Shown one piece after another: positions 48,515 to 56,962 of a stretch of 64,000 nucleotides of DNA. The position numbers and the translations under genes were made by a program. The notes under the pieces are model-generated. The model was not told the DNA's origin. It made no database searches and saw only the letters and a program-made list of their open reading frames with translations. Position 1 is the first letter of the stretch. The number at the start of each line of letters is the position of its first letter. The DNA lies in NCBI RefSeq assembly GCF_900188445.1, contig NZ_FZOR01000020.1, positions 62,001-126,000 of the forward strand. Reading direction: 5' to 3'. The DNA comes from Actinomadura meyerae (GTDB lineage Bacteria; Actinomycetota; Actinomycetes; Streptosporangiales; Streptosporangiaceae).

Positions 48515-49851
48515 GTTCGCAACGACCTCTCCACCGCGACGGCGACCGTGTAGGCGCTGTCGATCAGCCGGCTCCCGCTCAACTTCGTCTCCTCATCGGC
48601 GCCCTGGTAGGACACCTCGACCAGCAGGTTGCGCTTCTGGAAGACCACGAACCCCTCGTCCCCGCTGGACGAGGTCCGCGCGCCCCGGATGACCGCGAAC
48701 GCCCGGTCGCCGGGCCCGGACAGGGGCTTGAACCCGGTGAACCGGTCCGTCCCCAAAGTTCTGCCCGCCCGCAGGTTCTCGTAGACGCCCAGGTACCGGC
48801 GCCCGGCCGTGAAGGCCCCGAGACCCGGCAGGCGGTCCTCGTCGACGATGATCGCCACCGTGAGGGTGCGCGACCGCCCCTCGTTGTAGTACTGGGACGT
48901 GCGCGCCTTCCACGTGCAGGCGTCGGCGGACGCCCCCGGCCAGGTGACGGCGGGGAACAGGGAGGCGGTGCCGCGCTCCCGGTACGCGCCGCGCGCCACC
49001 TTCTCGACGGTCGCCGCCGGGACCGCGTCGCACGGCTTCGGGACGTTCCGCACCGGCGGCGTCACCGGATGCTTCACCCGGCTCAGGACGGGCCGCGCCG
49101 CCGTGCCCATGCTCTTCGCCGTCTCGGCCGCCGCCGCGAAGGCGCCGTCCAGCGCGGCCTTCTCCGGGATCGTCCTGCGCTCGCCGCGCACGGAGTCCCA
49201 GCCGCGGTAGCGGACCGTCGCGACGGCGTTGCCGACGCGGAACCTGACGATCGCGCCCTCGGTCTCGGTGTCCGCCGAGTAGCGGGCGGTGGCCTCCTCG
49301 CCCAGCCCCTCCACGATCTGCTCCGCGGCGGAGGTGCGCACGTAGGGCGGTGTCTCGTCCATCTGCCGCAGCGCTTCGCTGATCGGCGACTGGAGCCGGC
49401 TCTCGGCGAGGACGATGTCGACGTTGAGGACGCGCTCGTTGCGGAAGTCGCCGGTGCAGAAGTCGCACTTGGCCTTGCCGTCGTCCAGCGAGTACCACAT
49501 GCAGCTGCCCGGCCCGCCCTCCCGGAAGAGGCCGCCCTTCTCGGCGTCGGGATCGGAGCCGGGCGCGAGCCGCGCCGCCGTGGCCTTCGCCACCCCGCAG
49601 TTGGCGGGCGGCTTCTTCACGATCCGGCCGGCGGGAACGGTGTCGGCGGCCGCGGGCGCGGCCGCCAGCGGCCCGTCGGAGATCCCGGCCGGCTCGGACG
49701 GCCGCATGGCGGCCACGACGGTGGCGACGCCCACGACGAGGACGAGCGCCGCGGCCACCGTGCCGAGCTGCCACTTGCGGTCCGTCCGCAACCGGTACGC
49801 GAGGCCCGCGGATGCGTGATCGGGATCGGGATCGGGATCGGAATCGGGCAT
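48511..49851 (-). CDS. Membrane-anchored two-module protein (DUF3558-like), first of the pair
   Basis: A 446-residue paralogue of the downstream gene. The start MPDSDPDPDPDHA is coded by hexamer repeats; a membrane helix (LGTVAAALVLVVGVATVV, about residues 29-48) anchors it. Module one has ANCGVAKATAARLAPG and GSCMWYS plus an extra CDFC pair; module two has KPCDAVPAATVEKVAR and ADACTWKA. The GLGEEA and GPGDRAF elements match the partner. ATG 49851 follows GGAG. Both proteins probably work at the cell surface, function unknown. Confidence 0.8.
   Translation of the reverse strand: MPDSDPDPDPDHASAGLAYRLRTDRKWQLGTVAAALVLVVGVATVVAAMRPSEPAGISDGPLAAAPAAADTVPAGRIVKKPPANCGVAKATAARLAPGSDPDAEKGGLFREGGPGSCMWYSLDDGKAKCDFCTGDFRNERVLNVDIVLAESRLQSPISEALRQMDETPPYVRTSAAEQIVEGLGEEATARYSADTETEGAIVRFRVGNAVATVRYRGWDSVRGERRTIPEKAALDGAFAAAAETAKSMGTAARPVLSRVKHPVTPPVRNVPKPCDAVPAATVEKVARGAYRERGTASLFPAVTWPGASADACTWKARTSQYYNEGRSRTLTVAIIVDEDRLPGLGAFTAGRRYLGVYENLRAGRTLGTDRFTGFKPLSGPGDRAFAVIRGARTSSSGDEGFVVFQKRNLLVEVSYQGADEETKLSGSRLIDSAYTVAVAVERSLRT
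49818..49847. repeat. GATCGG hexamer repeat in the start of a coding region
   Basis: Four GATCGG units (49818-49841) and one AATCGG (49842-49847) encode the alternating Asp-Pro residues at the N-terminus of the minus-strand gene ending at 49851. The repeat is in frame, so slippage would add or remove dipeptides without a frameshift. Confidence 0.75.
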
Positions 49852-50066
49852 GCGAACTCCAGACCGGGGCGGATGACGGACGTTAGAGCCCGGTGGGGGA
49901 GGCGGCGGTTCCCATGGACCGTCGTCCTGTTTCGGCCAGTCTCCTGGTCCGGGCAGAGCTGCCGCACCGGCGCCGACCCCCAGACCGCGACCGGCCTCCG
50001 CATAACCGTCACCTACCCGAACGCCTGACGCCGCCGGCCCGGCCTCGAAATGGACACGCCGGAACG

Positions 50067-50594
50067 TCAGTACGCGACGCGGTACCAGTGCGCGGACTCG
50101 CCCGCGATCGGCTCCAGCCGGACCTGCTCGCCGCCCGGGTCGTCGAAGAGCGGCACCCCGTCCCCGAGGAGCACCGGGGCGATGAAGACGAGCACCTCGT
50201 CCAGGATCTTCGCCTCGATGCACTGCCTGGCGACGTCCGCGCCCAGGACATTGACGTAGCGGTCCCCGGCGGCGGCCCTGGCCTGAGCCACAGCCGTCTT
50301 CAGATCACTCGCGAAGGTGACCCCCGGCACGGGCCCGGCGGGCGGCCGGTGCGTCAAGACGATCACCGGCCCCCGGTACCGGCCGCCGAACGCGCCCTCC
50401 TTGTCGGTGCCCTTGTTCGGGTCGTCGCCGCCGTAGGTGCGGTTGCCGACGAGGAGGGCGCCGATCTGCGCGAGCAGGCGCTCGGCGGTCGGATTCGGTC
50501 CGCCCAGGTGCTCGGCCAGCCAGGACATGTCCCCGCCCGGCCCGGCGATGAAGCCGTCGAGCGACATCGTCGCCGAGTACAGCAGCTTGGCCAC
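50067..50594 (-). CDS. RibD C-terminal/DHFR-like reductase
   Basis: A 175-residue dihydrofolate-reductase-fold protein. AKLLYSATMSLDGFIAGPGGDMSW, LLVGNRTYGG, GPVIVLTHRPP and the C-terminal DEVLVFIAPVLLGDGVPLFDDPG in parts are typical of the stand-alone RibD_C family. GTG 50594 is chosen because AAGGAAG is five bases upstream and relatives start with the same KLLYS-type sequence; ATG 50609 is possible. It probably reduces a small substrate with NADPH. The neighbouring quinone-oxidoreductase-like gene is also minus-strand, 95 bases upstream. Confidence 0.88.
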   Translation of the reverse strand: MAKLLYSATMSLDGFIAGPGGDMSWLAEHLGGPNPTAERLLAQIGALLVGNRTYGGDDPNKGTDKEGAFGGRYRGPVIVLTHRPPAGPVPGVTFASDLKTAVAQARAAAGDRYVNVLGADVARQCIEAKILDEVLVFIAPVLLGDGVPLFDDPGGEQVRLEPIAGESAHWYRVAY

Positions 50595-50688
50595 GGATCT
50601 TCCTTTCATCGTCTCCTGAAGGGAAGACTCCCCCCGAACCCGAAAGTCATCGAACGGGCAGGGGGACGGGCTGCCGCGGAGACGCGCG

Positions 50689-51639
50689 TCAGTGCACCAG
50701 GACGATCTTGCCGCGCGCGTGGCGGGTCTCGCTGAGCTCGTGCGCGGCCGCGGCCTCGGTGAGCGGGAACGCCGCCGCGACCGGCACCCGCAGCCTCCCC
50801 TCTCCGGCGAGGCGGACCGCGGTCTCCAGCCCGTGCACCGCCGCCGGGTCCGCCGAGGCGCCGAGCGTCGCGCGTGCCTCGTCGGCCGGTGCTCCGTGCG
50901 ACATGTGCACGCCGTGGGACGCCGCGTCGAAGTCGGCGATCGTCACCACGCGCGCCCGGTCCCCGGCGATGGCGATCAGATCGGGCAGGGCGCCTCCGGC
51001 GCAGTCGAACACCGCGTCCACGCCGTCCGGCGCCAGCGCGGCCACCCGTTCGATCAGCCCCGCCCCGTAGGTCGTCGGCTCGGCGCCGAGGGAGCGCAGG
51101 AAGCCGTGGTTGTGCTCGCTCGCGGTCCCGATCACGCGGGCGCCGCGCGCGACCGCCATCTGGACGGCGACCGTCCCGACGCTCCCGGCCGCGCCCTGGA
51201 CCAGCAGCGTATGCCCGGCGCCGACCGCCAGGCGGTCGAGCACGCGGGTGGACGTCTCGACGGAGCCCGCCGCGCCGCCCGCCTCCTCCCAGCTCCACGC
51301 CGCCGGTTTGGGCGCCCAGGCGACCAGGACGGCATGGTCGGCGTTGGTGCCGCGCGTGGTCATGGCGGCCATGCCGAACACCTCGTCGCCGATGCGGGCG
51401 CCGGTGACCCCGTCGCCGACCTCATCGACGACGCCCGCGGCGTCGAACCCCGTCCGGAAGGGGAACGCGGCGGGCATGACGTCGCCCATCCTGCCGGAGC
51501 GGAGGAGGGTCTCTCCGGCGGAGACCCCGGACGCCCGGACGGCGATGCGGATCTCGCCCGGCCCGGCATGCGGCGCCGCCACCTCGGCGACGTGGACGAC
51601 GCTCGGCGGGCCGTACTCGGTGAACTGAACAGCTCTCAT
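50689..51639 (-). CDS. NADP-dependent zinc-free alcohol dehydrogenase/quinone oxidoreductase
   Basis: A 316-residue MDR-superfamily enzyme. MRAVQFTEYGPPSVVHVAEV at the N-terminus, VVDEVGDGVTGARIGDEVFG, and the nucleotide loop LLVQGAAGSVGTVAVQMAVARGARVIGTAS (in parts). Zinc-binding Cys and His residues of true alcohol dehydrogenases are absent, as in quinone oxidoreductases. ATG 51639 fits the domain start. Divergent from a TetR gene 49 bases away, which is probably its regulator. Confidence 0.9.
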   Translation of the reverse strand: MRAVQFTEYGPPSVVHVAEVAAPHAGPGEIRIAVRASGVSAGETLLRSGRMGDVMPAAFPFRTGFDAAGVVDEVGDGVTGARIGDEVFGMAAMTTRGTNADHAVLVAWAPKPAAWSWEEAGGAAGSVETSTRVLDRLAVGAGHTLLVQGAAGSVGTVAVQMAVARGARVIGTASEHNHGFLRSLGAEPTTYGAGLIERVAALAPDGVDAVFDCAGGALPDLIAIAGDRARVVTIADFDAASHGVHMSHGAPADEARATLGASADPAAVHGLETAVRLAGEGRLRVPVAAAFPLTEAAAAHELSETRHARGKIVLVH

Positions 51640-51675
51640 GCCGTGGACCGTAAAGGGAGGCCGGCCCCGGCTGGC

Positions 51676-51681
51676 TAAAGT
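51676..51681 (+). promoter_or_regulatory. -10 box of the TetR gene, leaderless type
   Basis: TAAAGT at 51676-51681 lies seven bases before the GTG at 51689, so the message probably starts at the start codon. The 49-base gap also holds a GGCCGGCC-type GC palindrome, too common here to be called an operator. Confidence 0.45.
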
Positions 51682-51688
51682 GAGAACG

Positions 51689-52309
51689 GTGAGGGCCGAA
51701 GTGGGAACGAGTCGCCGGTCCGACGCCCGCGACAACCGGGCGCGCATCGTCATGGCCGCCCGCACGGCCGTGGCCGCCCGCGGCGCCGACGTGCCGATCC
51801 GGGAGATCGCCCGGCTCGCCGAAGTGGGCGTCGCGACCGTCTACCGGCACTTCCCGTCCAAGGAGGCCCTGCTCGCCGAGGCGTTCGCGGCGCAGACCGA
51901 ACTCTGCTCGGCGGTCGTGGCGCAGGGCCTGGCGGTGCCCGACCCCTGGGACGGCTTCCGCCTGGTGATCGAGAAGCTGCTGGAGGCGCACGCCCGCGAC
52001 CGGGAGTTCCGCGCCTACGTCGCGCAGCTGCCCCGGACGGCCGCCGTCACCGCCGACCGCGACCGCGTGCTGCGCCTGCTGCGCGAACTGATCCGGCGCG
52101 CGAAGGAGTCCGGCGACCTGCGCCCCGACATCGTGGTGGAGGACGTCGCCCTCGCGCTGATGGCGAACGACGGCATCCGCGCCGGCTCACCGGAGATGCG
52201 GGCGGCGGCGTCGCGCCGCCTCGCCGCCCTGATGCTGGAGTCGTTCCGCGCGACCCCGGCCCGCGGCCCGCTGCCCCCGGCCGTCCGCCTCCCCCTCACC
52301 GCCCGCTGA
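51689..52309 (+). CDS. TetR-family regulator
   Basis: A 206-residue repressor. The helix-turn-helix (about residues 15-60) contains RIVMAARTAVAARGADVPIREIARLAEVGVATVYRHFPSKEAL (in parts), a textbook TetR domain. The C-terminal ligand domain is not assignable. GTG 51689 follows a -10 box by seven bases; an in-frame upstream ATG overlaps the divergent gene. Likely controls the oxidoreductase gene next to it. Confidence 0.9.
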   Translation: MRAEVGTSRRSDARDNRARIVMAARTAVAARGADVPIREIARLAEVGVATVYRHFPSKEALLAEAFAAQTELCSAVVAQGLAVPDPWDGFRLVIEKLLEAHARDREFRAYVAQLPRTAAVTADRDRVLRLLRELIRRAKESGDLRPDIVVEDVALALMANDGIRAGSPEMRAAASRRLAALMLESFRATPARGPLPPAVRLPLTAR

Positions 52310-52395
52310 CCCGCGGGCCGGTGCCATCGGGCTCGGGCGAGGAGCGCGAGGATCACCGGACCCGCCGCGTCGTCAGCGGGTGAGGCGGGCGGCGG

Positions 52396-52689
52396 TCAGA
52401 GCTTGAAGAGTTTGGCGAAGGGGGCCAGGATCTTCACTTTCTGCGTGCCGAAGTCGACCAGGACCGAGCGGCCGTCGTGGACTTCGAGGATGGTGCCGAG
52501 GCCGTACTTGTCGTGCGTCACCCGGTCCTCGGGGGCGAAGACCTTCGCGGGCGGCGCGGCGGGCGGTGGCTTGAAGGGGCTGGTGGGCAGGTGTCGCCGT
52601 CTGGCTGGTTCGGTAGGTTTCATCACCTGCAAGTATGCGCTCACCAGGGCGGTGACGGGGGGCTGTTCGTAAGCTGATACCGAAATCAC
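52396..52689 (-). CDS. Small protein with helicase-tail/CarD-type Tudor domain
   Basis: A 97-residue protein. After a variable, Pro-rich N-terminus the last 50 residues (FAPEDRVTHDKYGLGTILEV, then SVLVDFGTQKVKILAPFAKL) match the beta-barrel found at the end of UvrD/PcrA helicases, which binds RNA polymerase. Stand-alone versions are known in actinobacteria. GTG 52689 has AGGA at suitable distance; ATG 52623 would remove 22 residues. Its promoter must lie back to back with the element before the cold-shock gene. Confidence 0.75.
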   Translation of the reverse strand: MISVSAYEQPPVTALVSAYLQVMKPTEPARRRHLPTSPFKPPPAAPPAKVFAPEDRVTHDKYGLGTILEVHDGRSVLVDFGTQKVKILAPFAKLFKL

Positions 52690-52726
52690 AGTGAATCCTT
52701 GATTCAGCCGACGCCGGGCGGGCATG

Positions 52727-52735
52727 TGGTACTGT
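52727..52735 (+). promoter_or_regulatory. Extended -10 promoter upstream of the cold-shock gene
   Basis: TGG-TACTGT at 52727-52735 is an extended -10 box. No good -35 box is seen at 17-18 bases. Initiation is expected near 52742. Confidence 0.45.
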
Positions 52736-52741
52736 CGGGCT

Positions 52742-52802
52742 AGTTGCGGTTCCCAAGACATGTGCATGCGCCTGCGGATCAACTTCAGCAGGCGCATTTT
52801 TT
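52742..52802 (+). ncRNA. Candidate 60-nt terminated leader or small RNA before cspA-type gene
   Basis: From the predicted start near 52742 a short transcript would run to a textbook intrinsic terminator: ATGCGCCTGC (52766-52775), 12-base loop, GCAGGCGCAT (52788-52797), then six T. Terminators with a T run are rare in this window, and no gene ends upstream on this strand. The element is therefore either an independent small RNA or an attenuator in the leader of the cold-shock gene 85 bases further on. Confidence 0.5.
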
Positions 52803-52886
52803 GTTGCTCTGGATCTTCCGGATGGGCCATCGCGGCGTCCCCGGCCGCGCACGGTGTGCGGGCGGGACCTAGCAGAGGAGATCGAC

Positions 52887-53090
52887 ATGGCCACCGGTAC
52901 CGTCAAGTGGTTCAACGCGGAGAAGGGCTTCGGCTTCATCGAGCAGGACGGCGGCGGCGCCGACGTCTTCGCCCACTACTCCAACATCGCGGCCCAGGGC
53001 TTCCGCGAGCTGCAGGAGGGCCAGAAGGTGTCGTTCGACGTCACCCAGGGCCAGAAGGGCCTGCAGGCGGAGAACATCGTCCCGGCCTGA
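52887..53090 (+). CDS. Cold shock protein (CspA family)
   Basis: A 67-residue single OB-fold RNA chaperone. MATGTVKWFNAEKGFGFIEQ holds RNP1 (KGFGFI), and DVFAHYSNI the RNP2 element. Length and sequence are canonical. ATG 52887 follows GAGGAG. A terminated leader element lies upstream and a GC hairpin downstream. Confidence 0.95.
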   Translation: MATGTVKWFNAEKGFGFIEQDGGGADVFAHYSNIAAQGFRELQEGQKVSFDVTQGQKGLQAENIVPA

Positions 53091-53099
53091 CGCCGGTCC

Positions 53100-53136
53100 G
53101 CGCGGCGGGCGGCCTCCCGGGGCCCGTCCGCCGCGC
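53100..53136 (+). terminator. Hairpin after the cold-shock gene
   Basis: GCGCGGCGG (53100-53108) pairs with CCGCCGCGC (53128-53136), and GGCC pairs inside the loop can extend it. It starts nine bases after the stop codon. No T run. Confidence 0.45.
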
Positions 53137-53300
53137 GCGGGTGTCCGCAGGGGCACCGCCTCCGGAGGGGCGTCCTCCGGCCACTCCCGCGGCACCGCGG
53201 GTCCCACCAGGTTCGTCTTGAGCTGTTCGTCCGGCCCTGGCCGCGCCTCCGCGCGGTGGAGGACTTCCTCGACACGCACCGTCTTCGAGGAAGGCACTCC

Positions 53301-54764
53301 ATGTCACGCGCGCCCCGAGCAGGCTCCACCTCGCGGCCCCGCCGCCGTCCGGCACGGCGGCAGGACGCCGCACCATCCGCACCGAAGGCACCACCCGCAC
53401 CGAAGGCTCCGCCGCTTCCCGCGGTCGAGTCGTTCGCCGACCTTCCGCTCCCGGCGCCGCTCCTGGCGGAGCTCGCGCGCCAGGGAGTGACGGCGCCGTT
53501 CCCCATCCAGGCCGCGAGCCTGCCGAACGCCCTCGCCGGGCGGGACGTCCTCGGCCGGGGCCGCACCGGCTCCGGCAAGACCCTCGCGTTCGGGCTGGCC
53601 GTCCTCGCCCGCACCGCCGGGCACCGCGCCGCGCCCCGCGCGCCCCTCGCGCTCGTCCTGGTGCCGACGCGGGAACTCGCCCAGCAGGTCACCGCCGCGC
53701 TCACCCCGTACGCGGACGCCGTGCGGCTGCGGCTCGCGACCGTCGTCGGCGGGCTCGGGATCACCCGCCAGGCGCAGGCGCTCGCCGCCGGCGTGGACGT
53801 GCTGATCGCCACGCCCGGCCGCCTCGCCGACCTGATCGAGCGCGGCGACTGCCGGCTCGGCGAGGTCGCGGCCACCGTGCTGGACGAGGCCGACCAGATG
53901 ACCGACATGGGGTTCCTGCCGCAGGTCACCCGGCTGCTGGAGCAGACCCCGCCCGGCGGCCAGCGGATGCTGTTCTCCGCGACCCTCGACGGCGACGTCG
54001 ACCGGCTCGTCCGCCGGTTCCTCAGCGACCCGGTGACCCACTCGGTCGACCCGCCGGCCGGCGCGGTCGCCTCGATGGAGCACCACCTGCTGCACGTCGC
54101 CGACACCGACAAGCAGGAGACGACCGCGCACATCGCCTCCCGCGCCGACCGCGTGATCATGTTCGTGGGCAAGAAGCACGTCGCCGACCGGCTGGTCCGC
54201 AAGCTGGGCGCCCGCGGCGTCCGCGCCGCCGCCCTGCACGGCGGCAAGACGCAGTCGCAGCGCAACCGGGCGCTGGACGCCTTCCACGCCTCGGACGTCA
54301 CCGTGCTCGTGGCCACCAACGTCGCCGCCCGCGGCATCCACATCGACGACCTCGACCTCGTGGTCAACGTCGACCCGCCCGCCGACCACAAGGACTACCT
54401 GCATCGCGGCGGCCGCACGGCCCGCGCCGGGCGCACCGGCACCGTGGTCACGCTCGTCCTGCCGGACCAGCGGCGCGAGATGGACGCCCTGATGGCCAAG
54501 GCGGGCATCACCCCGGTGACCACCAGCGTCCGGCCCGGCGACTCCGAGCTGTCCCGGATCACCGGCGCGCGCACCCCGGCCGCGGCCCCCGCACCGGCGG
54601 CCGCGGTCGCGCGCACGCCGCGCGACCGCGCGCAGACCGGAGCCGCCCGGGGCGCGGGCCAGGGTCAGGGACGCGGGCAGGGGCAGCGGTCCGGCCAGGC
54701 GCAGCGGTCCGGCCAGGGCCAGGCGCGCGGCCAGGGGCGCAGGCCCCGCCGCCGCGCATCCTGA
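53301..54764 (+). CDS. DEAD-box RNA helicase
   Basis: A 487-residue helicase with a basic, Pro-rich N-terminus. Q-motif region FADLPLPAPLLAELARQGVTAPFPIQ (in parts), motif I GRGRTGSGKT, Ia PTRELAQQV, II LDEADQ (Asp-Glu-Ala-Asp), III FSATL, V VATNVAARGIHIDDLD and VI HRGGRTARAGRTG are all present. The last 70 residues are a Gly/Gln/Arg tail (GQGQGRGQGQRSGQAQRSG) for RNA binding. ATG 53301 follows GAGGAAGG. Together with the upstream cold-shock gene it suggests a cold or RNA-remodelling function. Confidence 0.95.
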   Translation: MSRAPRAGSTSRPRRRPARRQDAAPSAPKAPPAPKAPPLPAVESFADLPLPAPLLAELARQGVTAPFPIQAASLPNALAGRDVLGRGRTGSGKTLAFGLAVLARTAGHRAAPRAPLALVLVPTRELAQQVTAALTPYADAVRLRLATVVGGLGITRQAQALAAGVDVLIATPGRLADLIERGDCRLGEVAATVLDEADQMTDMGFLPQVTRLLEQTPPGGQRMLFSATLDGDVDRLVRRFLSDPVTHSVDPPAGAVASMEHHLLHVADTDKQETTAHIASRADRVIMFVGKKHVADRLVRKLGARGVRAAALHGGKTQSQRNRALDAFHASDVTVLVATNVAARGIHIDDLDLVVNVDPPADHKDYLHRGGRTARAGRTGTVVTLVLPDQRREMDALMAKAGITPVTTSVRPGDSELSRITGARTPAAAPAPAAAVARTPRDRAQTGAARGAGQGQGRGQGQRSGQAQRSGQGQARGQGRRPRRRAS

Positions 54765-54809
54765 CCGCCGCCACCGGTCGCACACCCCCGGAGCCGCACG
54801 CTGCCGCCC

Positions 54810-54839
54810 TTGATTGTGGACACCTGTCCAGACTAGATT
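54810..54839 (+). promoter_or_regulatory. Promoter with embedded palindromic operator
   Basis: TTGATT (54810-54815), 18-base spacer, TAGATT (54834-54839). The spacer holds the perfect palindrome TGGACA-CC-TGTCCA (54817-54830), suited to a TetR-type dimer. GTG at 54847 lies at the expected transcription start, so the message is probably leaderless. Confidence 0.65.
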
Positions 54840-54846
54840 CCGGGAC

Positions 54847-55932
54847 GTGCAGCGCGCCGATCTTCCCGAACTGGGCTTCTACGGGCTCGCCGGCCACTCG
54901 GCCAGCCCCCGCGACCTGATCGCCGAGGTGGCCGAGGGGGAGCGGCTGGGCCTCGGCTCGGTGTTCCTGTCCGAGCGCTTCGCGACCAAGGAGGCCGCCG
55001 CGCTCTCGGGCGCCGCCGCGGCCGCGAGCGAGCGGATCGGCATCGCGACCGCCGCCACCAACCACAACACCCGGCACCCGCTGGTGACCGCGGCGTTCGC
55101 GACGACCATGCACCGGATGTCGGAGGGGCGGTTCGCGCTCGGCCTCGGCCGGGGCTTCGACATGCTCTTCGACGTCATGGGCCTGCCCAGGGTCACCATG
55201 GCCCAGCTCGAGGACGTCATCGGCATCCTGCGCCGCCTCTGGCACGGCGAGGCCGTCGCCGGGCACGACGGGCCCGCCGGAACGTTCCCCTACCTCAGCC
55301 AGGACCCGTCCTTCGACGAGGACGTCCCGGTCATCCTCACCGCGATGGGGGAGCGGACGCTGGAGTTCGCGGGACGGGTCGCCGACGGCGTCGTCCTGCA
55401 CACCTTCTTCACCGACGAGACCCTCGCCAAGGCCGTCGCGGCGGTGCGGCGCGGGGCCGACCGGGCCGGGCGCGACCCGGCGTCCGTCCGCGTGTGGTCG
55501 GTGCTGGCCACGGTCGGCGACCACCTGGACGAGGAGGCGCGGCTGCGCAAGCTCGCCGGCCGCCTCGCCACCTACCTCCAGGGCTACGGCGACCTGCTGG
55601 TGCGGGTCAACGGGTGGGACCCGGCGCCGCTGGCCCGGTTCCGCACCGACGACCTCGTCTCCGGCTACCCCGGCGCGTTCGACGCGATCGGCAAGCCCGA
55701 CGAGCTGCGGCACGTCGCCGGGCTCCTCCCGGACGAGTGGCTCGCGGCGTCCGCCACGGGGTCGCCCGAGGCGTGCGCGGCCCGCGTCCTCGACCAGTTC
55801 GCCGCGGGCGCCGACGGCGTGATCCTGCACGGCGCCACCCCCGCCGAGCTCGCGCCCGTGCTGGACGCCTACCGGGCCGTCCGCCCGGACGGGTTCGCCG
55901 GGCTGCCCCGCAACCCCGGCCGCGGCCGTTGA
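54847..55932 (+). CDS. LLM-class F420-dependent oxidoreductase
   Basis: A 361-residue luciferase-like TIM barrel. LGFYGLAGHSASPRDLIAEV, ERLGLGSVFLSERFATKEAA, TNHNTRHPLVTAAFATTMHRMSEGRFALGLGRGF in parts, and VILTAMGERTLEFAGRVADGVVLHTFF in parts are typical of an actinobacterial F420 subfamily. GTG 54847 is chosen from the promoter position. An earlier GTG at 54814 lies inside the promoter. The stop overlaps the phosphotransferase gene, so the two act together. Confidence 0.85.
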   Translation: MQRADLPELGFYGLAGHSASPRDLIAEVAEGERLGLGSVFLSERFATKEAAALSGAAAAASERIGIATAATNHNTRHPLVTAAFATTMHRMSEGRFALGLGRGFDMLFDVMGLPRVTMAQLEDVIGILRRLWHGEAVAGHDGPAGTFPYLSQDPSFDEDVPVILTAMGERTLEFAGRVADGVVLHTFFTDETLAKAVAAVRRGADRAGRDPASVRVWSVLATVGDHLDEEARLRKLAGRLATYLQGYGDLLVRVNGWDPAPLARFRTDDLVSGYPGAFDAIGKPDELRHVAGLLPDEWLAASATGSPEACAARVLDQFAAGADGVILHGATPAELAPVLDAYRAVRPDGFAGLPRNPGRGR

Positions 55933-56930
55933 TCACCGCGTCCTGGCTCGGCGGCGTGCTGGGCGCCCGCGTCGGCGACGTCGCCACGGAGCCGATCGGG
56001 ACCGGGCAGATCGGCTCGGTGCACCGGCTGCGGCTGACCGGCGATGACGTCCCGCCCCGGCTGGTGGCGAAGCTGCCCCTGGCGGACCCCGCGGCCCGCG
56101 CCATGCTCGGCGGCGCGTACCGCACCGAGGTGCTGTTCTACCGCGACATCGCCGGCACCGTCGCCATCCGCACCCCGCGCTGCCACCACGCCGAGATCGA
56201 CCCCGAGACCTTCGAGTTCGTCCTGCTGCTGGAGGACCTCGCCCCCGCCGTCCAGGGCGACCAGCTCGCCGGCTGCCCGCCGCGGCGCGCGCGCGAATGC
56301 GTCGAGGAGCTCGCCGGGTTGCACGGCCCGCGCTGGTGCGACGCTTCGCTGCTGGACGCCGAAGGGCTGAGCCGTCCGGCCGAGGCGGACGCACGTGCCC
56401 TGGCCGAGGTGTACGCCCCGGCCGTCGAGACCTTCGTCGAGCGGTTCGCCGACCGGCTCGGCGACGCCGACAAGGACACCCTGCGCGGCACGGCCGAGGG
56501 GATCGGCTCCTGGCTGCTCGCCCGCCCCGAGCGGTTCGGGCTCGTCCACGGCGACTACCGCCTGGACAACCTCCTCTTCCCGCCGGACGGCGCGGGCGCG
56601 CCCGTCACCGTCGACTGGCAGACCCTCACGATCGGGTTGCCCGCACGCGACCTGTCCTACTTCCTGGCGACCAGCCTGGACGCCGCCGACCGGCGCGCCC
56701 GCGAACGCGACCTCGTCGCGCACTACCACCGGGCCCTCCTCGGCCACGGCGTCCGCGACTACCCCTTCGACCTGTGTTGGGACGACTACCGCTTCGCCCT
56801 CCGGCAGGCCCCGCTCATCATCGTGCTGGGCTGCGCCTACGGGACGCCCACCGAGCGCGGCGATGCGATGTTCCTCGCCATGGCGGCCCGCGCCTGCGCC
56901 GCGCTCCGCGACCACGCGCCAGGCGCCTGA
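55929..56930 (+). CDS. Aminoglycoside-phosphotransferase-like (APH) family protein
   Basis: A 333-residue kinase-fold protein. VHGDYRLDNLLFPP near residue 200 carries the catalytic Asp and metal Asn (HGDxxxxN), and VTVDWQTLTIGLPARDLSYFL the metal-binding Asp. EPIGTGQIGSVHRLRL resembles a nucleotide loop. The TTG at 55929 overlaps the stop of the F420 oxidoreductase. Proteins of this kind often lie near acyl-CoA and steroid catabolic genes and need not be antibiotic kinases. Confidence 0.85.
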   Translation: MITASWLGGVLGARVGDVATEPIGTGQIGSVHRLRLTGDDVPPRLVAKLPLADPAARAMLGGAYRTEVLFYRDIAGTVAIRTPRCHHAEIDPETFEFVLLLEDLAPAVQGDQLAGCPPRRARECVEELAGLHGPRWCDASLLDAEGLSRPAEADARALAEVYAPAVETFVERFADRLGDADKDTLRGTAEGIGSWLLARPERFGLVHGDYRLDNLLFPPDGAGAPVTVDWQTLTIGLPARDLSYFLATSLDAADRRARERDLVAHYHRALLGHGVRDYPFDLCWDDYRFALRQAPLIIVLGCAYGTPTERGDAMFLAMAARACAALRDHAPGA

Positions 56931-56962
56931 CGCCTCGCGGAAGGGGCCTGTAGGGTCGGCCG

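Noticed and set aside
55929..56930. Aminoglycoside resistance gene
   Set aside because: The kinase motifs are present, but the coupling to an F420 oxidoreductase and the general spread of APH-fold proteins in catabolic loci argue against an antibiotic-resistance role.
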